A stretch of 64,000 nt of DNA, from assembly GCF_900102165.1 (NCBI RefSeq), contig NZ_FNBD01000007.1, positions 1 to 64,000 of the forward strand. Reading direction: 5' to 3'. The notes under the pieces were generated by a model that ran no database searches, was not told where the DNA came from, and was given only the letters and a program-made list of their open reading frames with translations. This document shows, piece by piece, positions 1 through 8,684 of this stretch. The DNA is from Cellulophaga baltica (GTDB lineage: Bacteria; Bacteroidota; Bacteroidia; Flavobacteriales; Flavobacteriaceae). The position numbers and the translations under genes were made by a program. How positions within the stretch are numbered: the stretch's first letter is position 1; each line of letters starts with the position of its first letter.

Positions 1-19
1 CAACCTATCTCTAGGTTCG

Positions 20-94
20 TCGGGGTGGCAGGATTCGAACCTGCGACCTCCGCGTCCCAAACGCGGCGCGATAACCGGGCTACGCTACACCCCG
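20..94 (-). tRNA. tRNA-Pro (anticodon TGG)
   Basis: Read on the minus strand this folds as a full cloverleaf. The 7-bp acceptor stem pairs CGGGGTG with CACCCCG, the anticodon arm reads CGCGTTTGGGACGCG with TGG in the loop, and the T arm contains GGTTCGAATCC. No CCA is encoded, so the 3' end would need nucleotidyltransferase. A second tRNA follows about 40 bases away on the same strand, and the two are probably cotranscribed. Confidence 0.95.
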
Positions 95-135
95 AGAAGT
101 GTTGTAACACTATCTCTTTCAATAATAAAAAAAAG

Positions 136-223
136 CGGAGAGACAGGGATTCGAACCCTGGGTACACTTTTGATGTACGACGATTTAGCAAACCGTTCCT
201 TTCGGCCACTCAGGCACCTCTCC
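136..223 (-). tRNA. tRNA-Ser (anticodon GCT)
   Basis: A class II tRNA on the minus strand of about 88 nt with a long variable arm (GTCGTACATCAAAAGTGTAC region). The acceptor stem GGAGAGG pairs with TCTCTCC, the anticodon loop reads TTTGCTAAA and gives GCT, and the T loop is GGTTCGAATCC. The long variable arm and the GCT anticodon identify it as a serine tRNA. It lies upstream of tRNA-Pro on the same strand. Confidence 0.95.
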
Positions 224-323
224 AGTAATTTCAATTATCTTGCATTTAAAATGCGGTTGCAAATGTACTTTTTAGAATACGATATCGCAACTTTTTTTTT
301 ACTTTTTTTTTATCTATTTTCTA

Positions 324-2372
324 CTACTCTGGATACTCGACTCTTAGATGATAAATATTTGTTAGTTTTTGCTTCATCACCTTCTTTATGGCTTCAATTT
401 CCTTAAAAGTGATGTTCGCATTTAAAAACTGATTGGCGTTCATCTGTCCGCTTATTATCTTGTTTACAAATTCGTCAATAATCAAGAACGTAGGATTTTT
501 TAAACTTTTTGAAGCTGCCTCTATGGAGTCTGCCATCATTAAGATAGCTGTCTCCTTAGAAAAAGGAGTTGGTCCTGGATATCTAAAATCCTTTTCGTTC
601 ACCTCCCCATCAATTTCTAATTGCTTTTTATAAAAATAATAGACCAAAGTAGTGCCGTGATGCACCCGTATAAAATCTATAATCCGGTCGGGGAGATTAT
701 TTTTTCTAGCCAATTCAATACCTCCGATAACATGATCTATGATTATCTTCGCACTATCTATTGGCGCTAATTCATCATGCGGATTAACATTGGTAATTTG
801 GTTTTCCGTAAAATACGTTGGATTATTCATTTTACCAATATCATGATACAAAGCCCCTACCCTAACCAGCATAGCATTTGCTCCTATCTCATTGGCTGCC
901 GCCTCTGCCAAATTAGCCACTTGTAAAGAATGATGAAATGTCCCAGGAGCCTTATTGGATAATTCTTTTAAAAGTCTAGAATTTGTATCAGACAGTTCTA
1001 ATAAAGAAACATCAGACACCAGTCCAAATACCTTCTCATAAATATAAATTAATGGTTGCACAAAAAGAGTGATCATCCCATTCAATAAAAACAAGCCGAA
1101 AACTAGCCATTGAACATTATCAAGATTTCCTTCGTGAATTATATGAAACGCAAAATATGCGACAATGTAAATAAGGATAATCTGCCCCACAGAGATAAAG
1201 AGATTCGCACGCTTGTACAATTCAGAAACCGTTAGAATAGTTACGATACCAGTAATAATTTGCAGAAAAACGTACTCAAAACTATTAGGCACTACGAAGC
1301 CTAAGATAAGCACTGCCAAAACATGTACAAACAGCCCTAAACGCGCATCAAAAAATGTTTTTAAGATGAGCGGTAAAATACAAAGCGGCACTACAAATAC
1401 ATAAGCCTCATTATACTTAACCACCAAGGTGGTCACAAATACCATGATAAGTATATTGAAGAAAATAAAAGTAACTTTCGTATTATTTTTATAAATGTCT
1501 TTCCTATATTTCTTTAAGAAAAGCAAAAGCATCATGAGTACTAATGCCACCAATACGGAGTAACCAAATAAAATAAAATAGTAATTATTTGAGGTCCACA
1601 ATTCTGACTCATACTCACTTTTAAGCGATAATAGAATTTTATAGTTTTCAGATTCAACCACCTCTCCCTTAGCAATAATTAACTTGCCTTGATCTACAGT
1701 TCCGCGCGTATAAGACAGCTTAGAATACGCATCTTCTAAAACTTTCTTAGACAATTCTCTATCCTGAAACACATTAGGTTCCACTATTTCAAAAAGCAGC
1801 CGTTGGTACTCCTTTTCTAAATTAGAAACATTGTTTCGTTTAAGAACAACATTAATAACACTATCCAAATCTTCTTTTGTAAACAGCTGATTACTATTAA
1901 TTCTTATCTCCTCATTATTCCGAATAAGATTTATACTATTGGATGTAGATTTAATTGCGGCATCATTCGACACCCCTTTTTCATAGAGAACATTCAATAT
2001 ATTTTCACCAACATCATAAAGTTTATCCTTATTTGCCGGCACCTCAGATAACCCGTCTATCAATCTTTTAAACTCAGAAGAATAAGCAGCGTACACTCCA
2101 TTTACAATCTCCTTATCATAAGAGTAATACGGTATTTGTCTGTTTTTAATGGCAGCTTTCTCTTTCTCTATGTCATCATCAGACTTTTTTATAGAGAAAT
2201 CTACCGGAGCATAGTAATTATCATACTGCCAAGGTTTCCCTTTTTGGAATTCATACTTAAACTTTCCTCCTTTGGGGAAGAAAAAAACAATAAGCACGGT
2301 AGAGAGTATATAGATAAAATATTTATATACGGTAGATTGATTTTTATAGAGATTATCTAAAAATGTACTCAT
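324..2372 (-). CDS. 7TM-HD (PgpH/YqfF-like) membrane phosphohydrolase
   Basis: 682 aa. It has an N-terminal membrane helix, a long extracytoplasmic region (about residues 50-260, the 7TMR-HDED type), then roughly seven hydrophobic segments, then a cytoplasmic HD domain with the motif HHSLQVANLAEAAA followed by GALYHDIGKM. This is the order of PgpH of Listeria and YqfF of Bacillus, membrane phosphodiesterases that hydrolyse cyclic di-AMP, and that activity is inferred here from architecture. The start is the only ATG consistent with a short cytoplasmic N terminus before the first helix. A Bacteroidota-type promoter lies about 20 bases upstream. The gene is transcribed away from the thiolase and towards the two tRNA genes. 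Confidence 0.9.
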   Translation of the reverse strand: MSTFLDNLYKNQSTVYKYFIYILSTVLIVFFFPKGGKFKYEFQKGKPWQYDNYYAPVDFSIKKSDDDIEKEKAAIKNRQIPYYSYDKEIVNGVYAAYSSEFKRLIDGLSEVPANKDKLYDVGENILNVLYEKGVSNDAAIKSTSNSINLIRNNEEIRINSNQLFTKEDLDSVINVVLKRNNVSNLEKEYQRLLFEIVEPNVFQDRELSKKVLEDAYSKLSYTRGTVDQGKLIIAKGEVVESENYKILLSLKSEYESELWTSNNYYFILFGYSVLVALVLMMLLLFLKKYRKDIYKNNTKVTFIFFNILIMVFVTTLVVKYNEAYVFVVPLCILPLILKTFFDARLGLFVHVLAVLILGFVVPNSFEYVFLQIITGIVTILTVSELYKRANLFISVGQIILIYIVAYFAFHIIHEGNLDNVQWLVFGLFLLNGMITLFVQPLIYIYEKVFGLVSDVSLLELSDTNSRLLKELSNKAPGTFHHSLQVANLAEAAANEIGANAMLVRVGALYHDIGKMNNPTYFTENQITNVNPHDELAPIDSAKIIIDHVIGGIELARKNNLPDRIIDFIRVHHGTTLVYYFYKKQLEIDGEVNEKDFRYPGPTPFSKETAILMMADSIEAASKSLKNPTFLIIDEFVNKIISGQMNANQFLNANITFKEIEAIKKVMKQKLTNIYHLRVEYPE

Positions 2373-2392
2373 TAGGATTTGTTAATGTATTT

Positions 2393-2419
2393 CAAAAATA
2401 GAAAATATAAGCTTAACAA
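2393..2419 (-). promoter_or_regulatory. Bacteroidota-type promoter for the 7TM-HD gene
   Basis: On the minus strand TATTTTTG (2393-2400) matches the -7 element TAnnTTTG. It is preceded by TTG at 2417-2419 with 16 bases between, slightly short of the usual spacing. The element ends about 20 bases before the ATG at 2372. Confidence 0.5.
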
Positions 2420-2575
2420 TTGATTTTAGGAGAATTCATAAATGCTATAGGAGTAAATAAAGTATAAACACTGAGGAATAAGTAAATATTAACAATATTC
2501 GCCTCCTTTTTTTAAAATCATCCCAGTTCATTGCACTTAAATTTATTAATTTCGCACAACTAATTATTCGACAAA

Positions 2576-3751
2576 ATGAAAAAAGTAGTAATCGTATCTG
2601 CAGTGAGAACTCCTATAGGAAGTTTTATGGGTAGCTTATCCACTGTATCAGCACCAAAATTAGGCGCGACAGCAATTAAAGGCGCTTTAGATAAAATAAA
2701 ATTAGATGCTTCTTTAGTAGAAGAAGTAATCATGGGTAATGTTGTTTCTGCAGGAACAGGTCAAGCACCTGCAAGACAAGCAGCTATTTACGCTGGAATA
2801 CCAAATACTGTTCCCTGTACTACTATTAATAAAGTATGTGCTTCTGGAATGAAAGCCGTTATGCAAGCCGCTCAAGCAATTGCATTAGGAGATGCCTCTA
2901 TTGTAGTAGCTGGTGGTATGGAAAACATGAGTTTAATTCCGCATTACGTACATATGCGTAATGGCCAAAAATTTGGACCTACTACACTTGTAGATGGGAT
3001 GCAAAAAGATGGTTTAGTAGATGCTTACGATGAAAATGCTATGGGTGTTTGTGCAGATGCCTGTGCAACGAAATATGAATTCTCTAGAGAGGATCAAGAC
3101 AATTATGCCATACAATCTTACAATAGATCTTCTGAGGCATGGGAAAAAGGCAATTTCAACAATGAAATTGTTCCTGTAGAAGTACCTCAACGTCGCGGTG
3201 AACCTACAATAGTACATCAAGACGAAGAGTATAAGAACGTAAGAATGGATAAAATTCCATCACTTAGACCTGCTTTTACAAAAGACGGTACGGTAACCGC
3301 TGCAAATGCTTCTACGATCAATGATGGCGCTGCTGCTTTAATACTAATGAGTGAAGAAAAAGCAAAGGAATTAAACTTAACTCCTTTAGCGACTATTATA
3401 GGATATGCTGATGCTGCTCACGAACCAGAATGGTTCACTACAGCACCTGCCAAAGCACTTCCTAAAGCTTTAGATAAAGCCAATATTACTATTAAAGATG
3501 TTGATTACTTTGAATTTAACGAAGCATTTTCTGTTGTTGGCTTAGCTAATATGAAATTATTAGGTCTTACGGATAAAAACGTCAACGTAAATGGCGGTGC
3601 TGTCTCTTTAGGACATCCTTTAGGCTGCTCTGGCGCAAGAATCCTGGTTACCCTAATAAATGTCTTAGAACAACAAAATGGAACCACAGGAGCTGCTGCT
3701 ATTTGCAACGGTGGTGGTGGTGCTTCAGCCATTGTAATCAAAAGAAATTAA
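2576..3751 (+). CDS. Acetyl-CoA C-acyltransferase (thiolase)
   Basis: 391 aa, the normal length of a thiolase. The nucleophile is Cys88 in KVCASGMKA, and the C-terminal motifs GHPLGCSGAR and CNGGGGASA carry the catalytic His and the second Cys. Members condense two acetyl-CoA to acetoacetyl-CoA or cleave 3-ketoacyl-CoA. The sequence is closest to the short-chain acetyl-CoA acetyltransferase (AtoB/PhaA) type, but the chain-length preference cannot be read by eye. The ATG follows a 200-base spacer that separates it from the divergent HD-domain gene. The NlpC/P60-like gene starts 18 bases after its stop, so the two are probably cotranscribed. Confidence 0.93.
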   Translation: MKKVVIVSAVRTPIGSFMGSLSTVSAPKLGATAIKGALDKIKLDASLVEEVIMGNVVSAGTGQAPARQAAIYAGIPNTVPCTTINKVCASGMKAVMQAAQAIALGDASIVVAGGMENMSLIPHYVHMRNGQKFGPTTLVDGMQKDGLVDAYDENAMGVCADACATKYEFSREDQDNYAIQSYNRSSEAWEKGNFNNEIVPVEVPQRRGEPTIVHQDEEYKNVRMDKIPSLRPAFTKDGTVTAANASTINDGAAALILMSEEKAKELNLTPLATIIGYADAAHEPEWFTTAPAKALPKALDKANITIKDVDYFEFNEAFSVVGLANMKLLGLTDKNVNVNGGAVSLGHPLGCSGARILVTLINVLEQQNGTTGAAAICNGGGGASAIVIKRN

Positions 3752-3769
3752 TTATCAGTAGACCAAACT

Positions 3770-4522
3770 ATGCAATACGGCATATGCCCTCTTAGTGTTG
3801 TTCCTGTACGATTAAATCCTGAAGATACCAGCGAATTAATAAGTCAGTTACTTTATGGCGATTACTATAAAGTAATTGACACTCGTAAATTTTGGAGTAA
3901 GATCAGGATCGCTTATGATGGTTGTGAGGGCTGGATTAGCAACTTACAATTAAGATTTATCACCGAAGAGGAATACACAGCTATTGCTGCTAAAAAAGAC
4001 CATGTATACGCCAATGATTTGGTTTCTTTTGTAGCGACACCAGAAAATGCGCTGATACCTGTACTCTTAGGAGCCACCATAAGCAATGCTGCATTATTAC
4101 AACATACCTTTGAAGGAAGTGCTACGGTAAAATCTTCTAACAAAAATAATCTAATCGAAGTTGCATTGCTTTACCTAAATGCACCATATGTATGGGGAGG
4201 AACTACTCCCTTTGGCATTGACAGTTCTGGCTTTACACAAATGGTCTATAAAATTAATGGCCATAATTTACTCAGAACCGCTGGCCAGCAAGCTACGCAA
4301 GGTGAAGCATTAAGTTTTATTGAGGAAAGTGAAGCTGGCGATTTAGCTTTTTTTGACACCAATGAGGGGATTATTAACCATGTGGGTATCATCATGCAAA
4401 ATAATTATATCATTCACGTAAGTGGCACGGTAAGGATTGATCGTATAGACCACACCGGTATTTTTAATACTGATACAAAAACCTACACGCACAAACTCAG
4501 AGTAATCAAAAAAATATTTTAA
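3770..4522 (+). CDS. NlpC/P60-like SH3 protein, catalytic Cys replaced by Ser
   Basis: 250 aa with no obvious signal peptide. Residues 1-65 resemble a bacterial SH3 module (GWISNLQ). Residues 125-250 are an NlpC/P60 (C40) domain: APYVWGGTTPFGIDSSGFTQ, then AGQQA, then GDLAFFD and NHVGIIM, where His204 is the expected catalytic His. In the family the nucleophile sits in DCSG. Here it is Ser152 (codon AGT at 4223-4225), and the usual RDA motif reads RTA. Family members cleave gamma-D-glutamyl-meso-diaminopimelate peptides. This copy is predicted to have lost Cys-peptidase activity and perhaps kept peptidoglycan or partner binding. The reading frame is otherwise intact, so it is not a pseudogene by decay. 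It sits 18 bases behind the thiolase. Confidence 0.85.
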   Translation: MQYGICPLSVVPVRLNPEDTSELISQLLYGDYYKVIDTRKFWSKIRIAYDGCEGWISNLQLRFITEEEYTAIAAKKDHVYANDLVSFVATPENALIPVLLGATISNAALLQHTFEGSATVKSSNKNNLIEVALLYLNAPYVWGGTTPFGIDSSGFTQMVYKINGHNLLRTAGQQATQGEALSFIEESEAGDLAFFDTNEGIINHVGIIMQNNYIIHVSGTVRIDRIDHTGIFNTDTKTYTHKLRVIKKIF

Positions 4523-4553
4523 ACATATATCTTCTGATTACTTAAGAGCAATA

Positions 4554-4586
4554 AAAAAGCCTTTACATAATTTGTAAAGGCTTTTT
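4554..4586. terminator. Bidirectional intrinsic terminator
   Basis: AAAAAGCCTTTACA pairs with TGTAAAGGCTTTTT around a short loop. A-rich and T-rich flanks on both sides let it serve the thiolase/NlpC unit (+) and the converging gyrA/TPR unit (-). Confidence 0.85.
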
Positions 4587-4608
4587 ATATTATTAGTAGT
4601 ACATTGAA

Positions 4609-5871
4609 TTACTCTCCAATTAACTTCTTTAATCTCATGAAGTTTTCATTATCACCTAAAGCTCCATAAATGTTCTTTAATTGCTCTAAGATTCCTTGAT
4701 TATCTGGATTTAATTTTAAAGCTTGCTCTAAAATATCAGCACCCTTTTGAAACAATCCATCTTTTTTCTTTTTAAGCTCATCGTATTTTGCGATATCGGC
4801 TCTAGAATTCCCTAATGAATTCATAGAATCTATCATTCCGTTTCCTTCGTTTACATACGTTGTAGATAAGTTTAATTGTGCATTTACATAACCAGGGTTT
4901 ATTTCTAAAGCTCTATTATATGCAGCTCTTGCATCTTCAATATTACCTTGCTCCATATTAACAACACCGATATTATAAAACAAATCTGCGTTATCTGGCT
5001 GCAATGCTGTAGCTTCTGCCATTAAAGACTTAAACTTATCTTTATCTCCTAATTTGAAATAAAGATTAGCTTCATTTAAAATTAAGTTAACATCTTCAGG
5101 GTCATTTGCACGTGCATCTTTATAAGCACCTAACGCTTTATCATCCTGACCTAATTGCGTATAAATTAACGCGATGTTTTTAATAATTTCAGAACTCTTA
5201 GAAGGACTTTTCTCTTCTTTAGGATCTTTGTAAGTCTTAGACTTTACCATAAGATCTCTTTGAGTCTTATCCATTTCTTCAGTTTCACCAGTAGCTACGT
5301 TAACCGCTGTATACTTAACTTCAGAACCGTCATACCCTAAGTCTTTAAGCTCATTGTAGTATGTTAATGCTTGCTCATATTCACCACCATTCACAGCACT
5401 ACTTGCCGCATAATACAAGTAAACAGTATCTTTTGGACTCAATTGGTAGCCCATGTACAGTTTTTCTGCTGCTGGTTTGTATTGCTTATTGTTGTTATCT
5501 TCAACGGCAGCATTGATTAAATCTGCTGTCATTCCTGATAATTTTTGCTTTGATTCTACTGTATATTTAGCTTTTCCTGACGCTTCTTCCGTAGCAATAG
5601 TTTCTCTGTAAGACTCGATAGCTGTATTAAAGGCACTTGCATCTCCTTTTTTTGCAAGCATAGCAAAAGTTTCTCCTTTTAAGAAGTGATACTGTGCTTT
5701 CATTTTATCATCTGCACCACCTATTAAAGAGGAAGCACTTTCTAAGGCAGTTTTAGCTTCAGCTGCACTACCTGACTTTAATGCTTTTTCTGCAGTTTTT
5801 AACTCGTTCTTCTGCGAGAATGCTACCATTGTGCAAGACATTGCAGCTGCTATAAATAATCTAGTTTTCAT
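4609..5871 (-). CDS. Periplasmic TPR-repeat protein
   Basis: 420 aa. A Sec signal peptide covers residues 1-19 (MKTRLFIAAAMSCTMVAFSQ, cleavage near Ser19-Gln20). The mature part is helical tetratricopeptide repeats. The clearest are in the C-terminal half, for example IALIYTQLGQDDKALGAYKDA, then LYFKLGDKDKF, NIGVVNMEQGNIEDARAAYNRAL and LSTTYVNEGNG, about 34 residues apart. TPR proteins act as protein-protein scaffolds, and no enzymatic residues are evident. It lies 25 bases downstream of gyrA on the same strand and is probably read from the gyrA promoter, an arrangement that does not by itself point to a shared function. Confidence 0.85.
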   Translation of the reverse strand: MKTRLFIAAAMSCTMVAFSQKNELKTAEKALKSGSAAEAKTALESASSLIGGADDKMKAQYHFLKGETFAMLAKKGDASAFNTAIESYRETIATEEASGKAKYTVESKQKLSGMTADLINAAVEDNNNKQYKPAAEKLYMGYQLSPKDTVYLYYAASSAVNGGEYEQALTYYNELKDLGYDGSEVKYTAVNVATGETEEMDKTQRDLMVKSKTYKDPKEEKSPSKSSEIIKNIALIYTQLGQDDKALGAYKDARANDPEDVNLILNEANLYFKLGDKDKFKSLMAEATALQPDNADLFYNIGVVNMEQGNIEDARAAYNRALEINPGYVNAQLNLSTTYVNEGNGMIDSMNSLGNSRADIAKYDELKKKKDGLFQKGADILEQALKLNPDNQGILEQLKNIYGALGDNENFMRLKKLIGE

Positions 5872-5896
5872 TTTTAATATAATTTTAATTTAGTGT

Positions 5897-8428
5897 TTAT
5901 TCTTCAGTTTCAGTATCCTCAGTATCAATTGCCGTGCCATTCTCCGGATCTACATCCAAATCGTTCACATCTAGCTCATCTACAGCATCTTCGTCTTTCA
6001 TGACTTTTGCCACAGCTGCGATAGAATCTTTACCTTTTATATTGATTAATCTAACTCCTTGCGTAGCTCTACCCATAACACGTAGATCTTCAACGCTCAT
6101 TCTAATAGCAATACCCGATTTATTGATAATCATTAAATCATCAGAATCAGATACATTTTTAATAGCTACTAAACCTCCTGTTTTTTCAGTAATAGAAATT
6201 GTTTTAACTCCTTTACCTCCTCTATTCGTCACTCTATAGTCTTCAATACTTGAACGCTTACCATACCCCTTTTCAGAAACTACAAGAATCTCTTCTTCAA
6301 AGTTATGTACAGATACCATTCCTATTACCTCATCATCATCGCTAGCTAAAGTAACCCCTCTAACCCCTGAAGCATTTCTACCCATTGGCCTTGTCTTACT
6401 TTCTTCAAAACGAATAGCTTTACCTGACTTAAGTCCTAAGAATATTTCACTAGTACCTGTAGTCAGTTTAGCTTCTAATAGCTCATCATCTTCTCTAATA
6501 CCAATAGCATTAATACCGTTTTGACGTGGTCTAGAATATTGCTCTAAAGAAGTTTTCTTTACAATACCTTTCTTAGTCGCCATAATCACAAAGTGACTAT
6601 TTACATATTCTTCATCTTTTAAATCTTGCGTACAGATGAATGCTTTTACTTTATCATCACTTTCAATACTAATTAAGTTTTGAATAGCTCTACCTTTTGA
6701 TGATTTACTTCCTTCAGGAATTTCATAAACACGCATCCAGAAACATTTTCCTTTCTGGGTAAAGAATAACATATATTGGTGGTTGGTACCCACAAATAAA
6801 TGCTCTAAGAAATCTTCATTTCTAGTAGAAGATGCTTTTTGACCAACTCCTCCTCTATTTTGTGTTTTGTACTCAGAAAGCGCTGTTCTTTTAATATAAC
6901 CTGCATGAGAAATAGTTATTACCACTTGCTCATCCGGAATCATATCTTCCATACTAAGATCACCACCTGCAAAGTTTATTTCAGAACGTCTATCATCACC
7001 GTACTTAGCTTTTACTTCCGCTAATTCTTCTTTGATAATTTCCATTCTACGCTCTTTACGCGCAAGAATATCTTTTAAATCTTCTATAGTCTTTTTAATC
7101 TCATCGTATTCCGCACGTAACTTGTCTTGTTCCAGACCTGTCAATTGGCGTAAACGCATCTCAACGATTGCTTTTGCCTGAATTTCTGTCAGTTTAAAGC
7201 GTTCCATTAAGTTTGTTCTCGCTTCGTCTGCATTAGAAGAGGCTCTAATAATAGCGATAACCTCATCTATATTATCAGAAGCTATAATCAAACCTTCTAA
7301 GATATGTGCTCTATCTTCTGCTTTTTTAAGCTCAAATTCTGTTCTACGAACAACTACTTCATGTCTATGCTCTACGAAATAATGAATCATTTCTTTCACA
7401 TTCAACATCTGTGGTCTTCCATTAACTAGTGCAATGTTATTAACACTAAAAGAAGACTGAAGCGCTGTATACTTATATAAGGTATTTAAAACAATATTAG
7501 GAATAGCGTCTCTTTTTAAGATGTAAACGATACGCATACCATTTCTATCAGACTCATCTCTAATGGTAGAAATTCCTTCTATTTTCTTATCATTAACAAG
7601 ATCGGCAGTCTTCTTAATCATATCTGCCTTGTTTACCTGATAAGGAATCTCGGTAACAATGATACATTCACGCCCTTGAACCTCTTCAAAAGATGCTTTT
7701 GCACGCATTACTACACGCCCTCTACCAGTATGAAAAGCTTCTTTGACCCCATCATAGCCGTAAATAATTCCTCCCGTAGGAAAATCTGGAGCTTTTATAT
7801 GGGTGATTAACTCATCAATGGTAATATCATTATTTTCAATATAAGCTATGGTACCATCTACAACTTCTGTAAGGTTGTGAGGAGGCATATTTGTTGCCAT
7901 ACCTACTGCTATACCAGAAGCACCATTTACCAATAAGTTTGGTATTCTGGTAGGTAATACTTTAGGTTCCTGTAAAGAATCATCAAAGTTTAATTGATGA
8001 TCTACAGTATCTTTATCTATATCTGCCAACATGTCGTCAGCAATTTTACGCATACGCGCCTCTGTATAACGCATTGCTGCCGGGCTATCTCCATCAATAG
8101 ACCCAAAGTTACCCTGACCATCTACAAGCATGTAACGCAAACTCCATTCCTGAGCCATACGTACCATAGAGTCATAAACAGAAGTATCACCATGTGGGTG
8201 GTACTTACCTAAAACCTCACCCACGATACGTGCAGATTTCTTATGAGCACTTGTTGAACGAACACCTAATTCGTACATTCCAAATAAAACTCTTCTATGT
8301 ACTGGTTTTAAACCATCCCTAACATCAGGTAACGCACGTGACACAATGACCGACATTGAATAATCAATGTAAGCGGATTTCATTTCATCATCTATGTTGA
8401 TAGGAATTAATTTTTCTCCTTCTGCCAT
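5897..8428 (-). CDS. gyrA: DNA gyrase subunit A
   Basis: 843 aa. The N-terminal topoisomerase IV/GyrA domain opens with YSMSVIVSRALPDVRDGLKP. The breakage-reunion Tyr is residue 121 in AAMRYTEARM. The C-terminal beta-pinwheel repeats include a GyrA-box-like NRGGKGVKTI, which supports gyrase (negative supercoiling) rather than topoisomerase IV. The tail is acidic (about residues 815-843). The quinolone-pocket segment reads HPHGDTSVYD, with Thr at the position of E. coli Ser83, as I recall for wild-type flavobacteria. It works with GyrB, which is not in this window. It is divergent from clpC across 256 bases. Confidence 0.97.
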   Translation of the reverse strand: MAEGEKLIPINIDDEMKSAYIDYSMSVIVSRALPDVRDGLKPVHRRVLFGMYELGVRSTSAHKKSARIVGEVLGKYHPHGDTSVYDSMVRMAQEWSLRYMLVDGQGNFGSIDGDSPAAMRYTEARMRKIADDMLADIDKDTVDHQLNFDDSLQEPKVLPTRIPNLLVNGASGIAVGMATNMPPHNLTEVVDGTIAYIENNDITIDELITHIKAPDFPTGGIIYGYDGVKEAFHTGRGRVVMRAKASFEEVQGRECIIVTEIPYQVNKADMIKKTADLVNDKKIEGISTIRDESDRNGMRIVYILKRDAIPNIVLNTLYKYTALQSSFSVNNIALVNGRPQMLNVKEMIHYFVEHRHEVVVRRTEFELKKAEDRAHILEGLIIASDNIDEVIAIIRASSNADEARTNLMERFKLTEIQAKAIVEMRLRQLTGLEQDKLRAEYDEIKKTIEDLKDILARKERRMEIIKEELAEVKAKYGDDRRSEINFAGGDLSMEDMIPDEQVVITISHAGYIKRTALSEYKTQNRGGVGQKASSTRNEDFLEHLFVGTNHQYMLFFTQKGKCFWMRVYEIPEGSKSSKGRAIQNLISIESDDKVKAFICTQDLKDEEYVNSHFVIMATKKGIVKKTSLEQYSRPRQNGINAIGIREDDELLEAKLTTGTSEIFLGLKSGKAIRFEESKTRPMGRNASGVRGVTLASDDDEVIGMVSVHNFEEEILVVSEKGYGKRSSIEDYRVTNRGGKGVKTISITEKTGGLVAIKNVSDSDDLMIINKSGIAIRMSVEDLRVMGRATQGVRLINIKGKDSIAAVAKVMKDEDAVDELDVNDLDVDPENGTAIDTEDTETEE

Positions 8429-8684
8429 TTTAAAATCTTATATTATTTACTAGGTTAAAAAACATGCCAATATACAGAAAATCGAAGCTATCAATACAAT
8501 TCTTTCATAGTTTATTTAAGAATTTATCAACAGTTTACACTATAGTGTTATTAATAAAATGAATTGCCTTTAGTTGTGAATGTATGTTTTTTTCCGTCTA
8601 TTAGATATAATTTATCGAATATAGGAACAGTATTTGTTATTGTTTCAGATAGATTTAGTATTTTTAATGTTGAAAGGAATATAT

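Noticed and set aside
25-228. 67-aa ORF over the two tRNA genes
   Set aside because: It is a translation of tRNA sequence and has no support.
5934-6239. 101-aa ORF on the plus strand inside gyrA
   Set aside because: It is antisense to a conserved gene and Ser-rich because of codon reversal. Other antisense ORFs in the window have the same cause.
8170-8200. Thr at the quinolone pocket of GyrA
   Set aside because: The change from Ser to Thr is, as I recall, wild type in flavobacteria, so no resistance is claimed.
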